Shown one piece after another: positions 8,128-17,401 of a DNA stretch of 47,823 nt; positions within the stretch are counted from its first letter, which is position 1, and each line of letters begins with the position of its first letter. The position numbers and the translations under genes are program-made. The stretch comes from Pirellulales bacterium (GTDB taxonomy: Bacteria; Planctomycetota; Planctomycetia; Pirellulales; JAICIG01). The notes beneath the pieces are model-generated. The model was not told where the DNA came from and did not search any database. It was given only the letters and a program-made list of their open reading frames with translations. The DNA lies in the NCBI GenBank assembly GCA_025927475.1, contig JAICLL010000032.1, positions 1 through 47,823 on the forward strand. Reading direction: 5' to 3'.

Positions 8128-9213
8128 CTACGGGCTGGCGCGTGCCTGGTCGCGAGCGATCAAGTCATTCAATCGCTCGGCTGCCCCCAGTTGCCAGGCG
8201 GTCCACTGCGCGGCCAACCGCTTGTTCTCGCTCCGCGTCTGTTGGATGTCGGCCTCGACTTCGGCCAGCTTCTTTTGCAAGGCGGCAAGGTGCCCGCCGA
8301 TGGTCGCCAGCTCATATTGCACCTTAGTCAATTCCGGCTTGAGGGTTTCGTCGATGGTCTTCTGCCGCCCGGCGACTTCTTGCTGGGCATCATCGCGCAG
8401 GTTTTCGGCCAGGCCCAGATCGGTGGTGGCCGCGGAAATCTGGTCATTCAGGCTGGCGATCTGCGCGTGTACCCAGTGAAAGTAAACTTCGTAGTCGTTC
8501 AGCACCCGCTCATACTTGCCGTTCATCACTCGCTCGGGCGGGTCGTTGGGTTGGGCCGGCGTGCCATCGCGGACGTATTCTTCGAGCACTTCGGGCGGCA
8601 CGGGGCGAATGTCGGGCGGCCTGCCCGGCATCACCGCCGCCAACTGCTGCTGGTTCAGCCCCTGGAACACGTCGTGCCGATCGCCGGGCATCTTCTCGTA
8701 CAAGCTCCAGGGCAGCTTGCGTTGCGAGCTTTGATTGATCCGATTGAGTTGCCAGGGAAACTGAAACGACATGGTCAACTGCAGCGAGACATTTTTGTCA
8801 GCAATGCCGGCCACTTTGAACTCGGCAATGTAGCCGCCCTGCTCGCCCTCTTCGAAGGCGTAAAGCACCATCTTGTCTTGAATCTGATGAGGGTCGGGCA
8901 ACGGAACGTCGACCACGACTTCGTTGCCCTGGGCTTTCTGCACAGTGCAACCGCGCCAGACCTTGCCTCGGCTGGCCATCAGGTCGTGCATTTGGATTTC
9001 CAGGTCGCGGATGCCCAGTTGCGGGGGCGTGGCGGTGCGGTCGCCGTTGCGGAGCACCTCAATTTGCCTGGCCAACGGCGGCAAAAGGCTTTCGATCCGC
9101 TGGATCTCTTGTTCCCAGGCGGTGCGCGCCTTGAGGTTGTAGGCAGCCAGGATAAAAAACCCGATCGACGCCACCAGGATGAAGCCGACAAGAACCCTGC
9201 TGAGAATACTCAT
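8128..9213 (-). CDS. Membrane-anchored coiled-coil protein, unknown function
   Basis: 361 residues from ATG 9213. One N-terminal transmembrane segment (residues ~5-24) anchors it. A middle beta-rich region (~75-165; VVVDVPLPDP, YIAEFKVAGI) follows, and a long coiled coil covers roughly residues 235-360 (DQISAATTDLGLAENL and onward). No named domain recognised. The anchor-plus-coil layout suggests a scaffold or envelope-associated role, which is inference only. It is the upstream neighbour of the rhomboid gene and its C-terminus is bounded by a palindromic repeat. Confidence 0.75.
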   Translation of the reverse strand: MSILSRVLVGFILVASIGFFILAAYNLKARTAWEQEIQRIESLLPPLARQIEVLRNGDRTATPPQLGIRDLEIQMHDLMASRGKVWRGCTVQKAQGNEVVVDVPLPDPHQIQDKMVLYAFEEGEQGGYIAEFKVAGIADKNVSLQLTMSFQFPWQLNRINQSSQRKLPWSLYEKMPGDRHDVFQGLNQQQLAAVMPGRPPDIRPVPPEVLEEYVRDGTPAQPNDPPERVMNGKYERVLNDYEVYFHWVHAQIASLNDQISAATTDLGLAENLRDDAQQEVAGRQKTIDETLKPELTKVQYELATIGGHLAALQKKLAEVEADIQQTRSENKRLAAQWTAWQLGAAERLNDLIARDQARASP

Positions 9214-9342
9214 GACATGGCGCCGGAGATAAGAGCCGGGCGAACAGAAACGCTTGTGGAATCAGTGTTTAAGTCGATCATAAACTCGCCGCTCGGGAGT
9301 GTCAAGCTAGTGCGATTCTGGTGCGGCCGCTACAATCGGAGC

Positions 9343-9732
9343 ATGGACGAAAACCGGCACGACGTTGGACCGCCCCAGGCCGCGGAATCGTTCTTAGGCG
9401 TCGCCCCTTCGCAGCCGGAGAAGGAAGCAGCGATTCCCTATCCCCCGTGGTCGGCTAGCCATTTTCCACGTCTCGTTCTTCGATGCAGACGGTTCAACCG
9501 GCGAGCCGTCAAGCGATTCCTGCCCCTGACCGCGGTCCTTTTATCCGCCTGGGGAACCCTGTTGCTGGCTAGCCCGACGCTTTGGAAGTGGTCGGTGTGG
9601 GGCCAGCCGATGCTCGATCAGCAGTTGAGCCCGGGGCTGCTCTGCGGGCTTCATTGGTTTACAGCAGCCGCTTGCTTCCTTATCGCGCGAAGAATACGGA
9701 TTGATGCAAGTACCGGATTCTCCGGCCGGTAG
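9343..9732 (+). CDS. Small hypothetical membrane protein
   Basis: 129 residues from ATG 9343. The frame is open far upstream over an antisense region, but that part is a shadow of the coiled-coil gene. Two hydrophobic segments are seen near residues 59-80 (LPLTAVLLSAWGTLLLA) and 98-116 (LLCGLHWFTAAACFLIA), so it is likely a two-pass membrane protein. A TACAAT box sits at 9331-9336, so close to the ATG that the mRNA could have almost no leader. No family recognised; a weak gene call. Confidence 0.45.
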   Translation: MDENRHDVGPPQAAESFLGVAPSQPEKEAAIPYPPWSASHFPRLVLRCRRFNRRAVKRFLPLTAVLLSAWGTLLLASPTLWKWSVWGQPMLDQQLSPGLLCGLHWFTAAACFLIARRIRIDASTGFSGR

Positions 9733-9757
9733 CCCCGGCCCTTGTGGCCGGTGGTAC
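9722..9757. repeat. Palindromic repeat related to the one at 8102
   Basis: CCGGCC (9722-9727) pairs with GGCCGG (9746-9751). On the minus strand it reads CACCGGCCACAAGG then GGGGCTACCGG, close to the 8102-8127 copy. It overlaps the last codons of the gene ending at 9732. Confidence 0.5.
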
Positions 9758-9780
9758 AATCGCCTAGGAGGAGTGCTTTT

Positions 9781-10434
9781 ATGAGCCTGACGATTGAACT
9801 GCCGTCCGATCTGAACGGCAGAACGCCGATATCGTACCGCGAGTTTACCTTAGAAGATGCCGTGTGCCATTTGGGCGTCACGTCCCAGGAGGCGGATTTA
9901 TTCCCGAACGCCGCGCCGGCGCGGGTTCCCGATTGGCTACCGCCCTTGATGGCACGGGGCACGCGGTTGGCCTTGATCAGTGAAAAAGCCCGCAGCGAAT
10001 TCATCGTCGTTCCGATTCTGTTGGCGGCGCGGGAACTCAGCGGCGATCAGGTGGCCATTTATTCCGGGCAGCGGCTCGATGTAGCGCCCGAACAGGGCCT
10101 GGCAGGCGAATGCGACTTTATTCTCGCGCTCGGCCCGGCGCTGCCTCCCCTGCACGCGCCATTGATGACGGTTGTGGAGGCGAAGAAAAACGACATCGAG
10201 ATCGGCTTAGGGCAATGCATCGCGCAGATGTCGGGCGCCCGCCTCTTTAACGAACGCGCCGGGCGGGCCGAGGCGCCAATTTTCGGTTGTGTTACCACCG
10301 GCGAGACCTGGCAGTTTTTGCGACTCGATGGCCAAATGGCGCAACTGGATCGACAGCGTTACTACGTCGATAACGTCGGCAGGATTCTGGGTGCGTTCCA
10401 GGCGATCTATCACGAGGCGGCGGCGCACGGGTAG
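9781..10434 (+). CDS. PD-(D/E)XK-like nuclease-fold protein
   Basis: 217 residues starting at ATG 9781, fixed by a strong ribosome site (TAGGAGG). The C-terminal half has GECDFILALG followed by VVEAKKNDIEIGLGQCIAQM. This matches the order Asp...Glu-x-Lys of the restriction-endonuclease-like fold, with the glutamine-containing helix that follows in many such proteins (GLGQCIAQM). Residues ~30-110 are a helical N-terminus. Relatives of this type are common as singletons in cyanobacteria and planctomycetes with no known role. There is no methylase or helicase next to it, so a restriction role is not supported. The fold call is moderately sure; the activity is unknown. Confidence 0.7.
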   Translation: MSLTIELPSDLNGRTPISYREFTLEDAVCHLGVTSQEADLFPNAAPARVPDWLPPLMARGTRLALISEKARSEFIVVPILLAARELSGDQVAIYSGQRLDVAPEQGLAGECDFILALGPALPPLHAPLMTVVEAKKNDIEIGLGQCIAQMSGARLFNERAGRAEAPIFGCVTTGETWQFLRLDGQMAQLDRQRYYVDNVGRILGAFQAIYHEAAAHG

Positions 10435-10487
10435 GTTTGCGTTTTGCTCCGAAAGCAATAAGCAATCAAAGCGGGTTCCTTCATCGC

Positions 10488-13400
10488 TCATTCAGTCACC
10501 ACGACCTCCGACGCCGCCTGCGCTTCGGCAAGCAACATCGCGTCGAACCGCTCGCGGTTGCGGCGCAGATAGTGCCGACATTCAGTCTGCAACGCGGCGC
10601 CATCGGAATAGCCCAAGGCACGCGCGAGCTTGGCCAGCTCCAAGGGGTCGTCGGGCAGCACGCGGCTGGCCGCCCGCATGAGACGAAGCCGCGATTCGAG
10701 CGCTCGCAACATGCCGTAACTGGTGGTGAAATAGTCGTAGTCGGCCCGGTTGAGATAGCCGTGCTGGTGCAAGGCGGCCAGCCCTTCGAGCGTGTTGGGC
10801 GTGCGCACCGCGGGGTTGTCGCGGCCATATTTAAGCTGCAGGGACTGGACGACGAACTCGATATCGACAATTCCGCCCGGCCCGCGCTTGATGTTGTTGG
10901 CCGGGGCGCCGTCTTCCATCCGCCGCCGCATGTCGCGAATCAGTGTGGCATGTCCGGATTGCCAGGGATGGTCGAAAGCCGCGATGTTGACCAGCATCGA
11001 AAGCGTATCGGCCACTTCGGGCCTGGCGACGGCCACTCGCGCTTTGCAAAGCGCCTGCCGCTCCCAAAGCTGCCCGTCGCCCTCGGCGAAGTAACGCGAA
11101 AACTCGGCGAAGGTCGTCGCCAGCGCGCCGCTCTTACCGGTCGGGCGCAACCGCAGATCGACCTCGTATAACTTGCCATACGGTCCCAGCCGGCTGCAGA
11201 TTTTGATGATCCGCTGCCCCAGCTCGCTAAAGAAATGTTGATTCGTCGTCGTGGCGCCGCGGCGCCGCGCGTTGACCGTATTGCCGTCCGTCTCGTAGAG
11301 AAACACCAGGTCGAGATCGCTGTGATAGTTCAGCTCGCGCCCGCCCAGCTTGCCCATGCCGAGCACCGCGAACTCGCAGCGCTCGCCGGCCCGCGGGCCT
11401 TCGCCAATCGTCGGCTCGCCCCACTTGGATGTCAGCCTTTCGTATTCCACCGCGGTGATCTTTTCGAGGCACGTTTCGGCGATGGCCGAGAGCGCCGCTG
11501 TGGTGGCATGCACGTCTTCCTTGCGGAGAATGTCGCGCACCCCCACCCGCAACTGCATCGTGTTCTTGAAGCTGTGCAAAATGGGATCGAGGTCTTCCGC
11601 CGCCCGCGATTGCTCGGCCAGCGTCGCAGCCAGCGACGCGCGCGTGGGCAACTTGTTCAGCACCAGGCTGTCCATCAGTTCATCGATCATGCCGGGGTTG
11701 CTGATCAGAATGCCTGACAGATACGGACTCGATGAACACAGCTCGACATACAAGTTCATCGAGGGCGGGTTGAAGCTAAACAGTTCCCACAACGCGCCTT
11801 TGCCGCCCAGCGAGTCGCTGACTTTTTCGAGATTCACCAGCGTTGAATCGGGGTCGGGCGTGGCGGCGATGGCCTTCAGCAGCCGCGGCGCAATGGCCGC
11901 CAAAAAATGCCGGCAGCGTCGGGTCAGCAGAAACCGCAGCTTTTCCGTCGACAGCGACATCAAGTTTTGATACGCCAGCGAGACATCGCGAAACGGATAG
12001 CGTCCCAGCACCTCGGCGATGCGTTCCGGCGGGGGATCGGGATCGAGCACCAGATCGACCTCCGGCTCGGTCTGAGCGTCGTCACCAAAGGCGTCGTGCA
12101 GCAGATGGTTGAGTATCTTGCGGTTGAGCGCCGTCTTAGTTTGATAATCGGCTTCGAACGCCGCCAACGCCGAGCGCTCCGGCGTGTCGCGATAGCCAAG
12201 GCGAATGGCCAGCTTGCGCAGCTCGCCCGGCTCGTCGGGCATCAGGTGTGTCTGCAAATCGAACATGATCTGCAGCCGGTGCTCGATTTTTCGCAAAAAG
12301 CGATAGTTCTCTTCCAGCAGGGACCGCTCTTGCCGCGTGAGGCAGCCGACGTTTTCGAGTTGGGCGATGGCATCGAGCGTGTTGCCCGTGCGGATTTCGG
12401 GCAGATCGCCGCCGTTGAGCAATTGCAAGAACTGGATGGCGAACTCGACGTCGCGAATGCCGCCCCGGCCGGTCTTCACATTGCGCGACTCGGCGCCTTC
12501 GCTGATGGCGCGGTGCTCGATTCGCCGCTTCAGGGCCTTGATGCCGGTGATGTCGGCCAGCGACAGATAGCGGCGGTAGACCCAGGAAGTGAGATGGTCG
12601 AGAAACTCGCAGCCAAGTTCAAAATCGCCGGCCACGGGACGGGCCTTCACGTAAGCCTGCCGCTCCCAGGTGCGGCCCAACACGTCATAGTACGACGTGG
12701 CCGCTTCGAGACTGTGTACGAACGGGCCGCGTTCACCCTCGGGCCGCAGCCGCATATCGACGCGATAGGTGTAGCCCATGTCGGTCGGCTCGCTGAGCAG
12801 CCTCACCACTTCGCGCGCCAGGCGGTCGAAGAACTCAACGTTGGTGGTGGGCCGCTGCCCATCGGTCTTGCCGTCGGCGTCGTAGAGAAACACCAGGTCG
12901 ATATCGCTGGAGTAGTTAAGTTCTCCGCCGCCCAGCTTGCCCATGCCCAGCGCGACGAAGCGCGACAGCCCGCCGTCGGGCCGCCGCGGCAGGCCGCGTT
13001 TCTGCACCAATTGCCGCCAAGAGAACCGCAGGGCCGCTTCGACAATGGCGTCGGCCAAATGCGAGATTTGGGCGGTCACCGTTTCGAGCAACTGTCCCCG
13101 CACGATGTCGCCGTAGGCGATGCGGAGCGTCTCGCGGCGCTTGAATCGCCGCAGGGCGGTGGTCACCGCCGCCGGGTCGCCCAGGGCATCGATTTCGCTC
13201 GCCAGCTCGGCCACCAGCACGTCGCGATGTACCGGCTGCCCTTCGGTCATCCGCAGCAGGTCGTAGCTGCCGGTGTCTCGGATCAGCAGGTCGCTGAAAT
13301 ACTGGCTGGTCGAAAAAATCTGCAAGAGAATCGGCAGCGCCTCGCGGTCGCGCTCGAACAGCGAACCCAGGGCCAACGGGCTGCGAGCGGCGGCGACGAA

Positions 13401-13622
13401 GCGATCGAGATTATTCAGCGCCATGTCGGGGTCGCTGGCCAGCGGAAGTTGCTCGGCCAGAATGTCGCACACCGCCGCCAGCAGGTCGAGCGTCATACCC
13501 GCGTTGGCCATGCTCAGCACGTTGGCGTGCGCATGGCGCACATCATTGACGCCCCACGCGCGCAGCCACGGCTCTGCCCGGGCCGGGCTGTCGAGATATT
13601 GCCGCAATGGGTCGATCTGCAT
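10488..13622 (-). CDS. glnE: Glutamine synthetase adenylyltransferase/deadenylase
   Basis: 1044 residues, near the family length (about 950 in enterics). GlnE adds AMP to glutamine synthetase when nitrogen is plentiful and removes it by phosphorolysis when nitrogen is scarce, under control of PII. Two nucleotidyltransferase domains are plain: GMGKLGGGELNYSSDIDLVF at about residue 220 (deadenylase half) and GMGKLGGRELNYHSDLDLVF at about 754 (adenylylase half), each with its DxD metal site and followed by a helical domain. Each half also has the downstream RxGxGGIxDIEF motif. ATG 13622 starts MQIDPLRQYL. No glnA, glnB or glnD gene is nearby. Confidence 0.96.
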   Translation of the reverse strand: MQIDPLRQYLDSPARAEPWLRAWGVNDVRHAHANVLSMANAGMTLDLLAAVCDILAEQLPLASDPDMALNNLDRFVAAARSPLALGSLFERDREALPILLQIFSTSQYFSDLLIRDTGSYDLLRMTEGQPVHRDVLVAELASEIDALGDPAAVTTALRRFKRRETLRIAYGDIVRGQLLETVTAQISHLADAIVEAALRFSWRQLVQKRGLPRRPDGGLSRFVALGMGKLGGGELNYSSDIDLVFLYDADGKTDGQRPTTNVEFFDRLAREVVRLLSEPTDMGYTYRVDMRLRPEGERGPFVHSLEAATSYYDVLGRTWERQAYVKARPVAGDFELGCEFLDHLTSWVYRRYLSLADITGIKALKRRIEHRAISEGAESRNVKTGRGGIRDVEFAIQFLQLLNGGDLPEIRTGNTLDAIAQLENVGCLTRQERSLLEENYRFLRKIEHRLQIMFDLQTHLMPDEPGELRKLAIRLGYRDTPERSALAAFEADYQTKTALNRKILNHLLHDAFGDDAQTEPEVDLVLDPDPPPERIAEVLGRYPFRDVSLAYQNLMSLSTEKLRFLLTRRCRHFLAAIAPRLLKAIAATPDPDSTLVNLEKVSDSLGGKGALWELFSFNPPSMNLYVELCSSSPYLSGILISNPGMIDELMDSLVLNKLPTRASLAATLAEQSRAAEDLDPILHSFKNTMQLRVGVRDILRKEDVHATTAALSAIAETCLEKITAVEYERLTSKWGEPTIGEGPRAGERCEFAVLGMGKLGGRELNYHSDLDLVFLYETDGNTVNARRRGATTTNQHFFSELGQRIIKICSRLGPYGKLYEVDLRLRPTGKSGALATTFAEFSRYFAEGDGQLWERQALCKARVAVARPEVADTLSMLVNIAAFDHPWQSGHATLIRDMRRRMEDGAPANNIKRGPGGIVDIEFVVQSLQLKYGRDNPAVRTPNTLEGLAALHQHGYLNRADYDYFTTSYGMLRALESRLRLMRAASRVLPDDPLELAKLARALGYSDGAALQTECRHYLRRNRERFDAMLLAEAQAASEVVVTE

Positions 13623-13760
13623 AGCGGAAGAGCAATCTGCGTTAAATCACCGCGCGATTCCAGTATGCCCGCGCCGAAAGCCGCTCGCAACCACGGCGTC
13701 GCTCATTCCAGGGCCGAGTGGTCTGTCAAACGTGCGTTGAGGAAGCGAGGAGGGTACCAC

Positions 13761-13823
13761 GGCATCCGTCGCAGCGCGATTGGTGCTGCGAATCGGCCCA
13801 GCGCGGTCGCTGCGACGGACGCC
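13761..13823. repeat. Palindromic sequence in the glnE upstream gap
   Basis: Arms at 13761-13776 (GGCATCCGTCGCAGCG) and about 13806-13823 are inverted repeats sharing TCCGTCGCAGCG. This is the main feature of the 274-base gap 13623-13896 between the divergently placed ends of glnE (5' end) and the ABC permease (3' end). No gene is convincing in this gap. Confidence 0.5.
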
Positions 13824-13896
13824 GGTTGGGTCTGCGTTTCAGCCGGACTTGCGAACTAGCTCTGCACGGCGCCCAGGGCGATTTCGATGATCCGCA

Positions 13897-14715
13897 TTAG
13901 CTGCTTGCGCTGCGGTAACTTCCCAACGCCCGGTTGAAGAACCAGCGGCTGACCAGCAAGCTTGTGCCGGTGGCCAAGAGCGTGAAAATGGCCAGCGGCC
14001 AATTGCCTGGATCGAACGGCTTGGCCAGCAGCCGGGCCGGCACATTCACCACCACCAGCACCGGCACGATGAACGTAAATGACCAGCGCAACGGCGTGCC
14101 GAACGCGCCTTGATAGATTTCCATGGGGTAGCGTGAAAAATTGGTGATGTAAAACCAAAAGTCATACAGACTCTGATTTCGGCCCAGCCACACGCTGATG
14201 CTCGACAGCACGATCATCAGGCTGTAAAGAATGGCCACTCCGCAGGCCACGTATACCGGGTAGAGCACAAACTGCAGGGGCGGCGGCGTGTAATCGAGCC
14301 GCCAAAGCGCGTAGCTCAGCAACCCGCCAGCGAACCAAAAATTCGCCAGGCTCGACCATTCGATTCGAGCCAGCGAAATCAGAAACTGAGCGTCGATCGG
14401 TTTCAGCAATGCAAAATCGAGATGGCCGGTGCGGATCAGCTCGCTGAATTCGTTGGCGTTGGGCATGAAGAACGTTTGCACCAGGCTGTTGACAAACAGC
14501 GTGGTGGCCAGAAACACGAAGAACTCGTATTTGTGCCAGCCGGTGCGCACGCCGATCTCGCCGGTATACTCGAAGATCAGCACGTAAAAACCCAAGTTCA
14601 TCAACACCCACGACAGCGACGAAACGCAGTCGATCAGGAAGTTGGCGCGGAACGTCATGTCGCGCACCAGGCTATTGCGGGCAAATTCGGCAAATACTCG
14701 CAGATAGAATCGCAT
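13897..14715 (-). CDS. ABC-2 type transporter permease (PF06182-like)
   Basis: 272 residues with about six transmembrane segments, including LIDCVSSLSWVLMNLGFYVLI, FFVFLATTLFVNSLVQTFF, VACGVAILYSLMIVLSSI and FIVPVLVVVNVPARLL. The segment SELIRTGHLDFALLKPI near residues 91-107 is typical of this ABC-2 membrane subfamily. Family length is about 260, so it appears complete. It would form the membrane part of an exporter with a separate ATPase, but no ATPase gene is adjacent on this strand. The second permease that usually accompanies this family is also absent here. Confidence 0.85.
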   Translation of the reverse strand: MRFYLRVFAEFARNSLVRDMTFRANFLIDCVSSLSWVLMNLGFYVLIFEYTGEIGVRTGWHKYEFFVFLATTLFVNSLVQTFFMPNANEFSELIRTGHLDFALLKPIDAQFLISLARIEWSSLANFWFAGGLLSYALWRLDYTPPPLQFVLYPVYVACGVAILYSLMIVLSSISVWLGRNQSLYDFWFYITNFSRYPMEIYQGAFGTPLRWSFTFIVPVLVVVNVPARLLAKPFDPGNWPLAIFTLLATGTSLLVSRWFFNRALGSYRSASS

Positions 14716-14767
14716 GTCGTAAGATAGACTTAGGCAGCCGATGTCTGCAAATGGCCGGCTCCTCGCC

Positions 14768-14829
14768 CGGATGATTGATCAACTTGTGAAAGCCCGACGC
14801 GTGAGCGAGGGACGTCGATGAATCATCCG
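14768..14829. repeat. Hairpin enclosing a dispersed GACGCGTGAGCGAGGGA motif
   Basis: CGGATGATT (14768-14776) pairs with AATCATCCG (14821-14829). Between them, 14791-14812 matches one arm of the palindrome at 19717-19781 (CCCGACGCGT-AGCGAGGGA). It fills the 157-base gap between the divergent ABC permease and sthA, so it could affect either promoter. Confidence 0.5.
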
Positions 14830-14872
14830 CGCCTCGCTATACGCCGCTCGTGTCGTTGCTAAACTGAACCTC

Positions 14873-16270
14873 ATGGAAAGCCAAACCTACGACGTCATCG
14901 TGATCGGCAGCGGACCGGGCGGCGAGGGGGCCGCCATGCAGGCCACCAAGCTCGGCCAGCGGGTGGCCGTGGTCGAGCGGTTCGCCAAAATTGGCGGCGG
15001 CTGCACGCACTGGGCCACGATTCCCAGCAAAGCCCTGCGGCATGCCATCTTTCAACTGACGAGCGTCGTCAACAACAAGCTCTTCCGCGACGCCGGCATC
15101 TCGGTCAGCCTGTCGTTCCCCGAACTGCTGCGCACCGCCGAAAGCGTTATGGAGCGGCAGGTCGAGATGCGGCTGGGATTTTACGAACGCAACAACGTGC
15201 CGGTGTTTCACGGGCAGGCGCGCTTCCGCGATCCGCACACGCTGGAGGTCAGCGATCAATTTGGCGGCAAACGCGACCTGGAGGCGCGGGCGTTTGTGAT
15301 TGCCACCGGCAGCCGCCCCTATCGCCCGCCCGACATCGACTTCAACCATCCGCGGGTGTTCGATAGCGACACGATTTTGACGCTCGACTACACGCCGCGC
15401 TCGATCACGATTTTTGGGGCCGGCATCGTCGGCTGCGAATACGCCTCGATGTTTCGCAACCTCGAGCTGAAGGTGAACCTGGTCAACACGCGCGACAAGC
15501 TGCTGGAGTTTCTCGACGACGAGATCATCGACGCGCTGAGCTATCACCTGCGCGACCGCGGCGTGATTATTCGCCACCGCGAAGTGTACGACCGCGTCGA
15601 GCTGCTCGACGACGGCGTGGTGCTGCACCTGAAATCAGGCAAGCAACTCAAGAGCGACATTGTTTTCTGGGCCGCTGGACGCACCGGCAACTCAGACCAA
15701 ATGGGGCTGGAGCAGATCAGCATTCAGCCCAACCACCGCGGACAGCTTGAGGTGAACGACCATTTCCAAACGTCGCTGCCGCATGTTTACGCCGTGGGCG
15801 ATGTGATTGGGCCGCCGGCCCTGGCCAGCGCGGCTTATGTGCAAGGACGCTATGCCGCGCAGCATTGCATCAACGGCGCGTGCGACCGAGCCTTGATCGC
15901 CGACATTCCCACCGGCATCTATACCACGCCCGAAATCAGCTCGCTGGGCAAGACCGAGCGCGAGCTGACGGCGGCGGGCGTGCCCTATGAAGTGGGCCAC
16001 GCCATGTTCAAAAGCCTGGCGCGAGCGCAGATCACCGGGCAAACCGTCGGCATGCTCAAGTTGCTTTTCCACCGCGAGACGTTACAGATTCTGGGCATTC
16101 ATTGCTTTGGGGCGAACGCTTCCGAGATCATTCACATCGGCCAGGCGATCATGTCGCAGCCCGGCGAGCAGAATTCGCTGCGATACTTCATCAACTCGAC
16201 CTTCAACTATCCGACGATGGCCGAAGCGTACCGGGTGGCAGCGTTGAATGGGTATAACCGGTTGTTTTGA
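14873..16270 (+). CDS. sthA: Soluble pyridine nucleotide transhydrogenase
   Basis: 465 residues, the size of E. coli SthA (466). This FAD enzyme transfers hydride between NADPH and NAD+, balancing the two pools in the cytoplasm. The FAD site [11 protein letters not shown] is at residues ~13-23. [17 protein letters not shown] follows, which, as in SthA, has a threonine where the second redox cysteine of dihydrolipoamide dehydrogenases would be. The NAD(P) site is [13 protein letters not shown], and the second FAD contact is [10 protein letters not shown]. The C-terminal dimer domain has [16 protein letters not shown] and ends in [22 protein letters not shown]. hypE starts only 28 bases after the stop, so the two are probably co-transcribed. 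Confidence 0.96.
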   Translation: MESQTYDVIVIGSGPGGEGAAMQATKLGQRVAVVERFAKIGGGCTHWATIPSKALRHAIFQLTSVVNNKLFRDAGISVSLSFPELLRTAESVMERQVEMRLGFYERNNVPVFHGQARFRDPHTLEVSDQFGGKRDLEARAFVIATGSRPYRPPDIDFNHPRVFDSDTILTLDYTPRSITIFGAGIVGCEYASMFRNLELKVNLVNTRDKLLEFLDDEIIDALSYHLRDRGVIIRHREVYDRVELLDDGVVLHLKSGKQLKSDIVFWAAGRTGNSDQMGLEQISIQPNHRGQLEVNDHFQTSLPHVYAVGDVIGPPALASAAYVQGRYAAQHCINGACDRALIADIPTGIYTTPEISSLGKTERELTAAGVPYEVGHAMFKSLARAQITGQTVGMLKLLFHRETLQILGIHCFGANASEIIHIGQAIMSQPGEQNSLRYFINSTFNYPTMAEAYRVAALNGYNRLF

Positions 16271-16298
16271 AAACTTCGCATCGACCGAAAATGAAAAC

Positions 16299-17336
16299 AT
16301 GCCCGACCCTCATCAGGTAACGTTTCACGACAAGCAGATCGCCATGGCGCACGGCGCCGGGGGCGAAGCTTCGCGGCGGCTGATCGAAGGGCTGTTTCGT
16401 CCCTTGCTGGCCAACCCGCTGCTCGACGCCTTGGCCGACGCCGCCGTGCTCGAGCCGCCCATTGGCCGCATGGCGATGACCAGCGACAGCTTTGTGGTGC
16501 AGCCGCTGCGGTTTCCGGGCGGATCGATTGGCGAATTGGCGGTGAATGGAACCGTGAACGATCTGGCCGTCTCGGGCGCCAAGCCGCTGGCCATGACGGC
16601 GGCGTTTATCCTGGAGGCTGGGCTGCCCACCGAAACGCTGCGGGCCGAAGTAGCGGCCCTGGCCGAAGCGGCGAGAAAGGCCAGCGTGCCGATTGTCGCG
16701 GGCGACACCAAGGTGGTCGAGCATGGCCGGGCAGACGGCATGTATATCTGCACTGCCGGCGTGGGCGCCATCGACCCCCGCGCCGCGCTGCGGCCAGGCC
16801 GCGTGCGGCCCGGCGACTGCGTGCTGCTGTCTGGCCCGATCGGCAACCACGGCATGGCCATCATGCTGGCCCGCGCCGAGTTGGAAATCGAGGCTGACAT
16901 TCGCTCCGACACTCGCTCGTTGGCCGAGCTGACCACGGCATTGTTGGAGGCGGCGGGCGGCGAGTTGAAATGGATGCGCGACGCCACGCGCGGTGGCGTG
17001 GCCACCGTGCTCAACGAGCTGGCCCGCGACGCCGAGGTGATGGTGACCATCGAAGAAGAAGCCGTGCCCGTCGACGATGACGTGCGCGGGGCCTGCGAAT
17101 TGTTGGGACTCGATCCGTTGCAAGTGGCCAATGAAGGGCAGTTCGTGGCGGTCGTGTCCGAGTCGCTGGCTGAGGCCGCGTTGGCCGCACTGCGGCGCAC
17201 GCCGGGCGGCGAGCGCGCCTGCTTGTTGGGCGTGGTCAGCGCCGGTCCTGTTTCGCGTGTGCTGGCCAAGGCCGCCTATGGCGGCGTGCGCGTCGTCGAT
17301 ATGTTAATCGGCGACCCGCTGCCGAGAATCTGCTAG
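16299..17336 (+). CDS. hypE: Hydrogenase maturation protein, carbamoyl dehydratase
   Basis: 345 residues, full length for HypE. HypE takes a carbamoyl group from HypF onto its C-terminal cysteine and dehydrates it with ATP to a thiocyanate, giving the CN ligands of NiFe hydrogenase. Motifs: HGAGGEASRRLI at the N-terminus, TVNDLAVSGAKP, VAGDTKVVEHG (nucleotide site), MRDATRGGVATVLNE, and the diagnostic C-terminal PRIC with the acceptor cysteine. ATG 16299 is chosen over an upstream in-frame start. It follows sthA by 28 bases. No other hyp gene or hydrogenase subunit is in the window, which is unusual. Confidence 0.95.
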   Translation: MPDPHQVTFHDKQIAMAHGAGGEASRRLIEGLFRPLLANPLLDALADAAVLEPPIGRMAMTSDSFVVQPLRFPGGSIGELAVNGTVNDLAVSGAKPLAMTAAFILEAGLPTETLRAEVAALAEAARKASVPIVAGDTKVVEHGRADGMYICTAGVGAIDPRAALRPGRVRPGDCVLLSGPIGNHGMAIMLARAELEIEADIRSDTRSLAELTTALLEAAGGELKWMRDATRGGVATVLNELARDAEVMVTIEEEAVPVDDDVRGACELLGLDPLQVANEGQFVAVVSESLAEAALAALRRTPGGERACLLGVVSAGPVSRVLAKAAYGGVRVVDMLIGDPLPRIC

Positions 17337-17401
17337 TAAGTTGGACAGCCGCTGTCGGCTGGTTTAGATTGATATTTGAGATTTCATCGGGGAGAGCAGG
17401 C

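Noticed and set aside
8119-9342. Long upstream extension of the small membrane gene at 9343
   Set aside because: It lies antisense to the coiled-coil gene and is not protein-like; only the end from ATG 9343 is kept.
11907-13859. 650-codon plus-strand frame opposite glnE
   Set aside because: The opposite strand encodes a clear GlnE; this frame has no domain or ribosome site.
13718-13900. 60-codon frame between glnE and the permease
   Set aside because: It overlaps the palindrome at 13761-13823, has no ribosome site and no homology I recognise.
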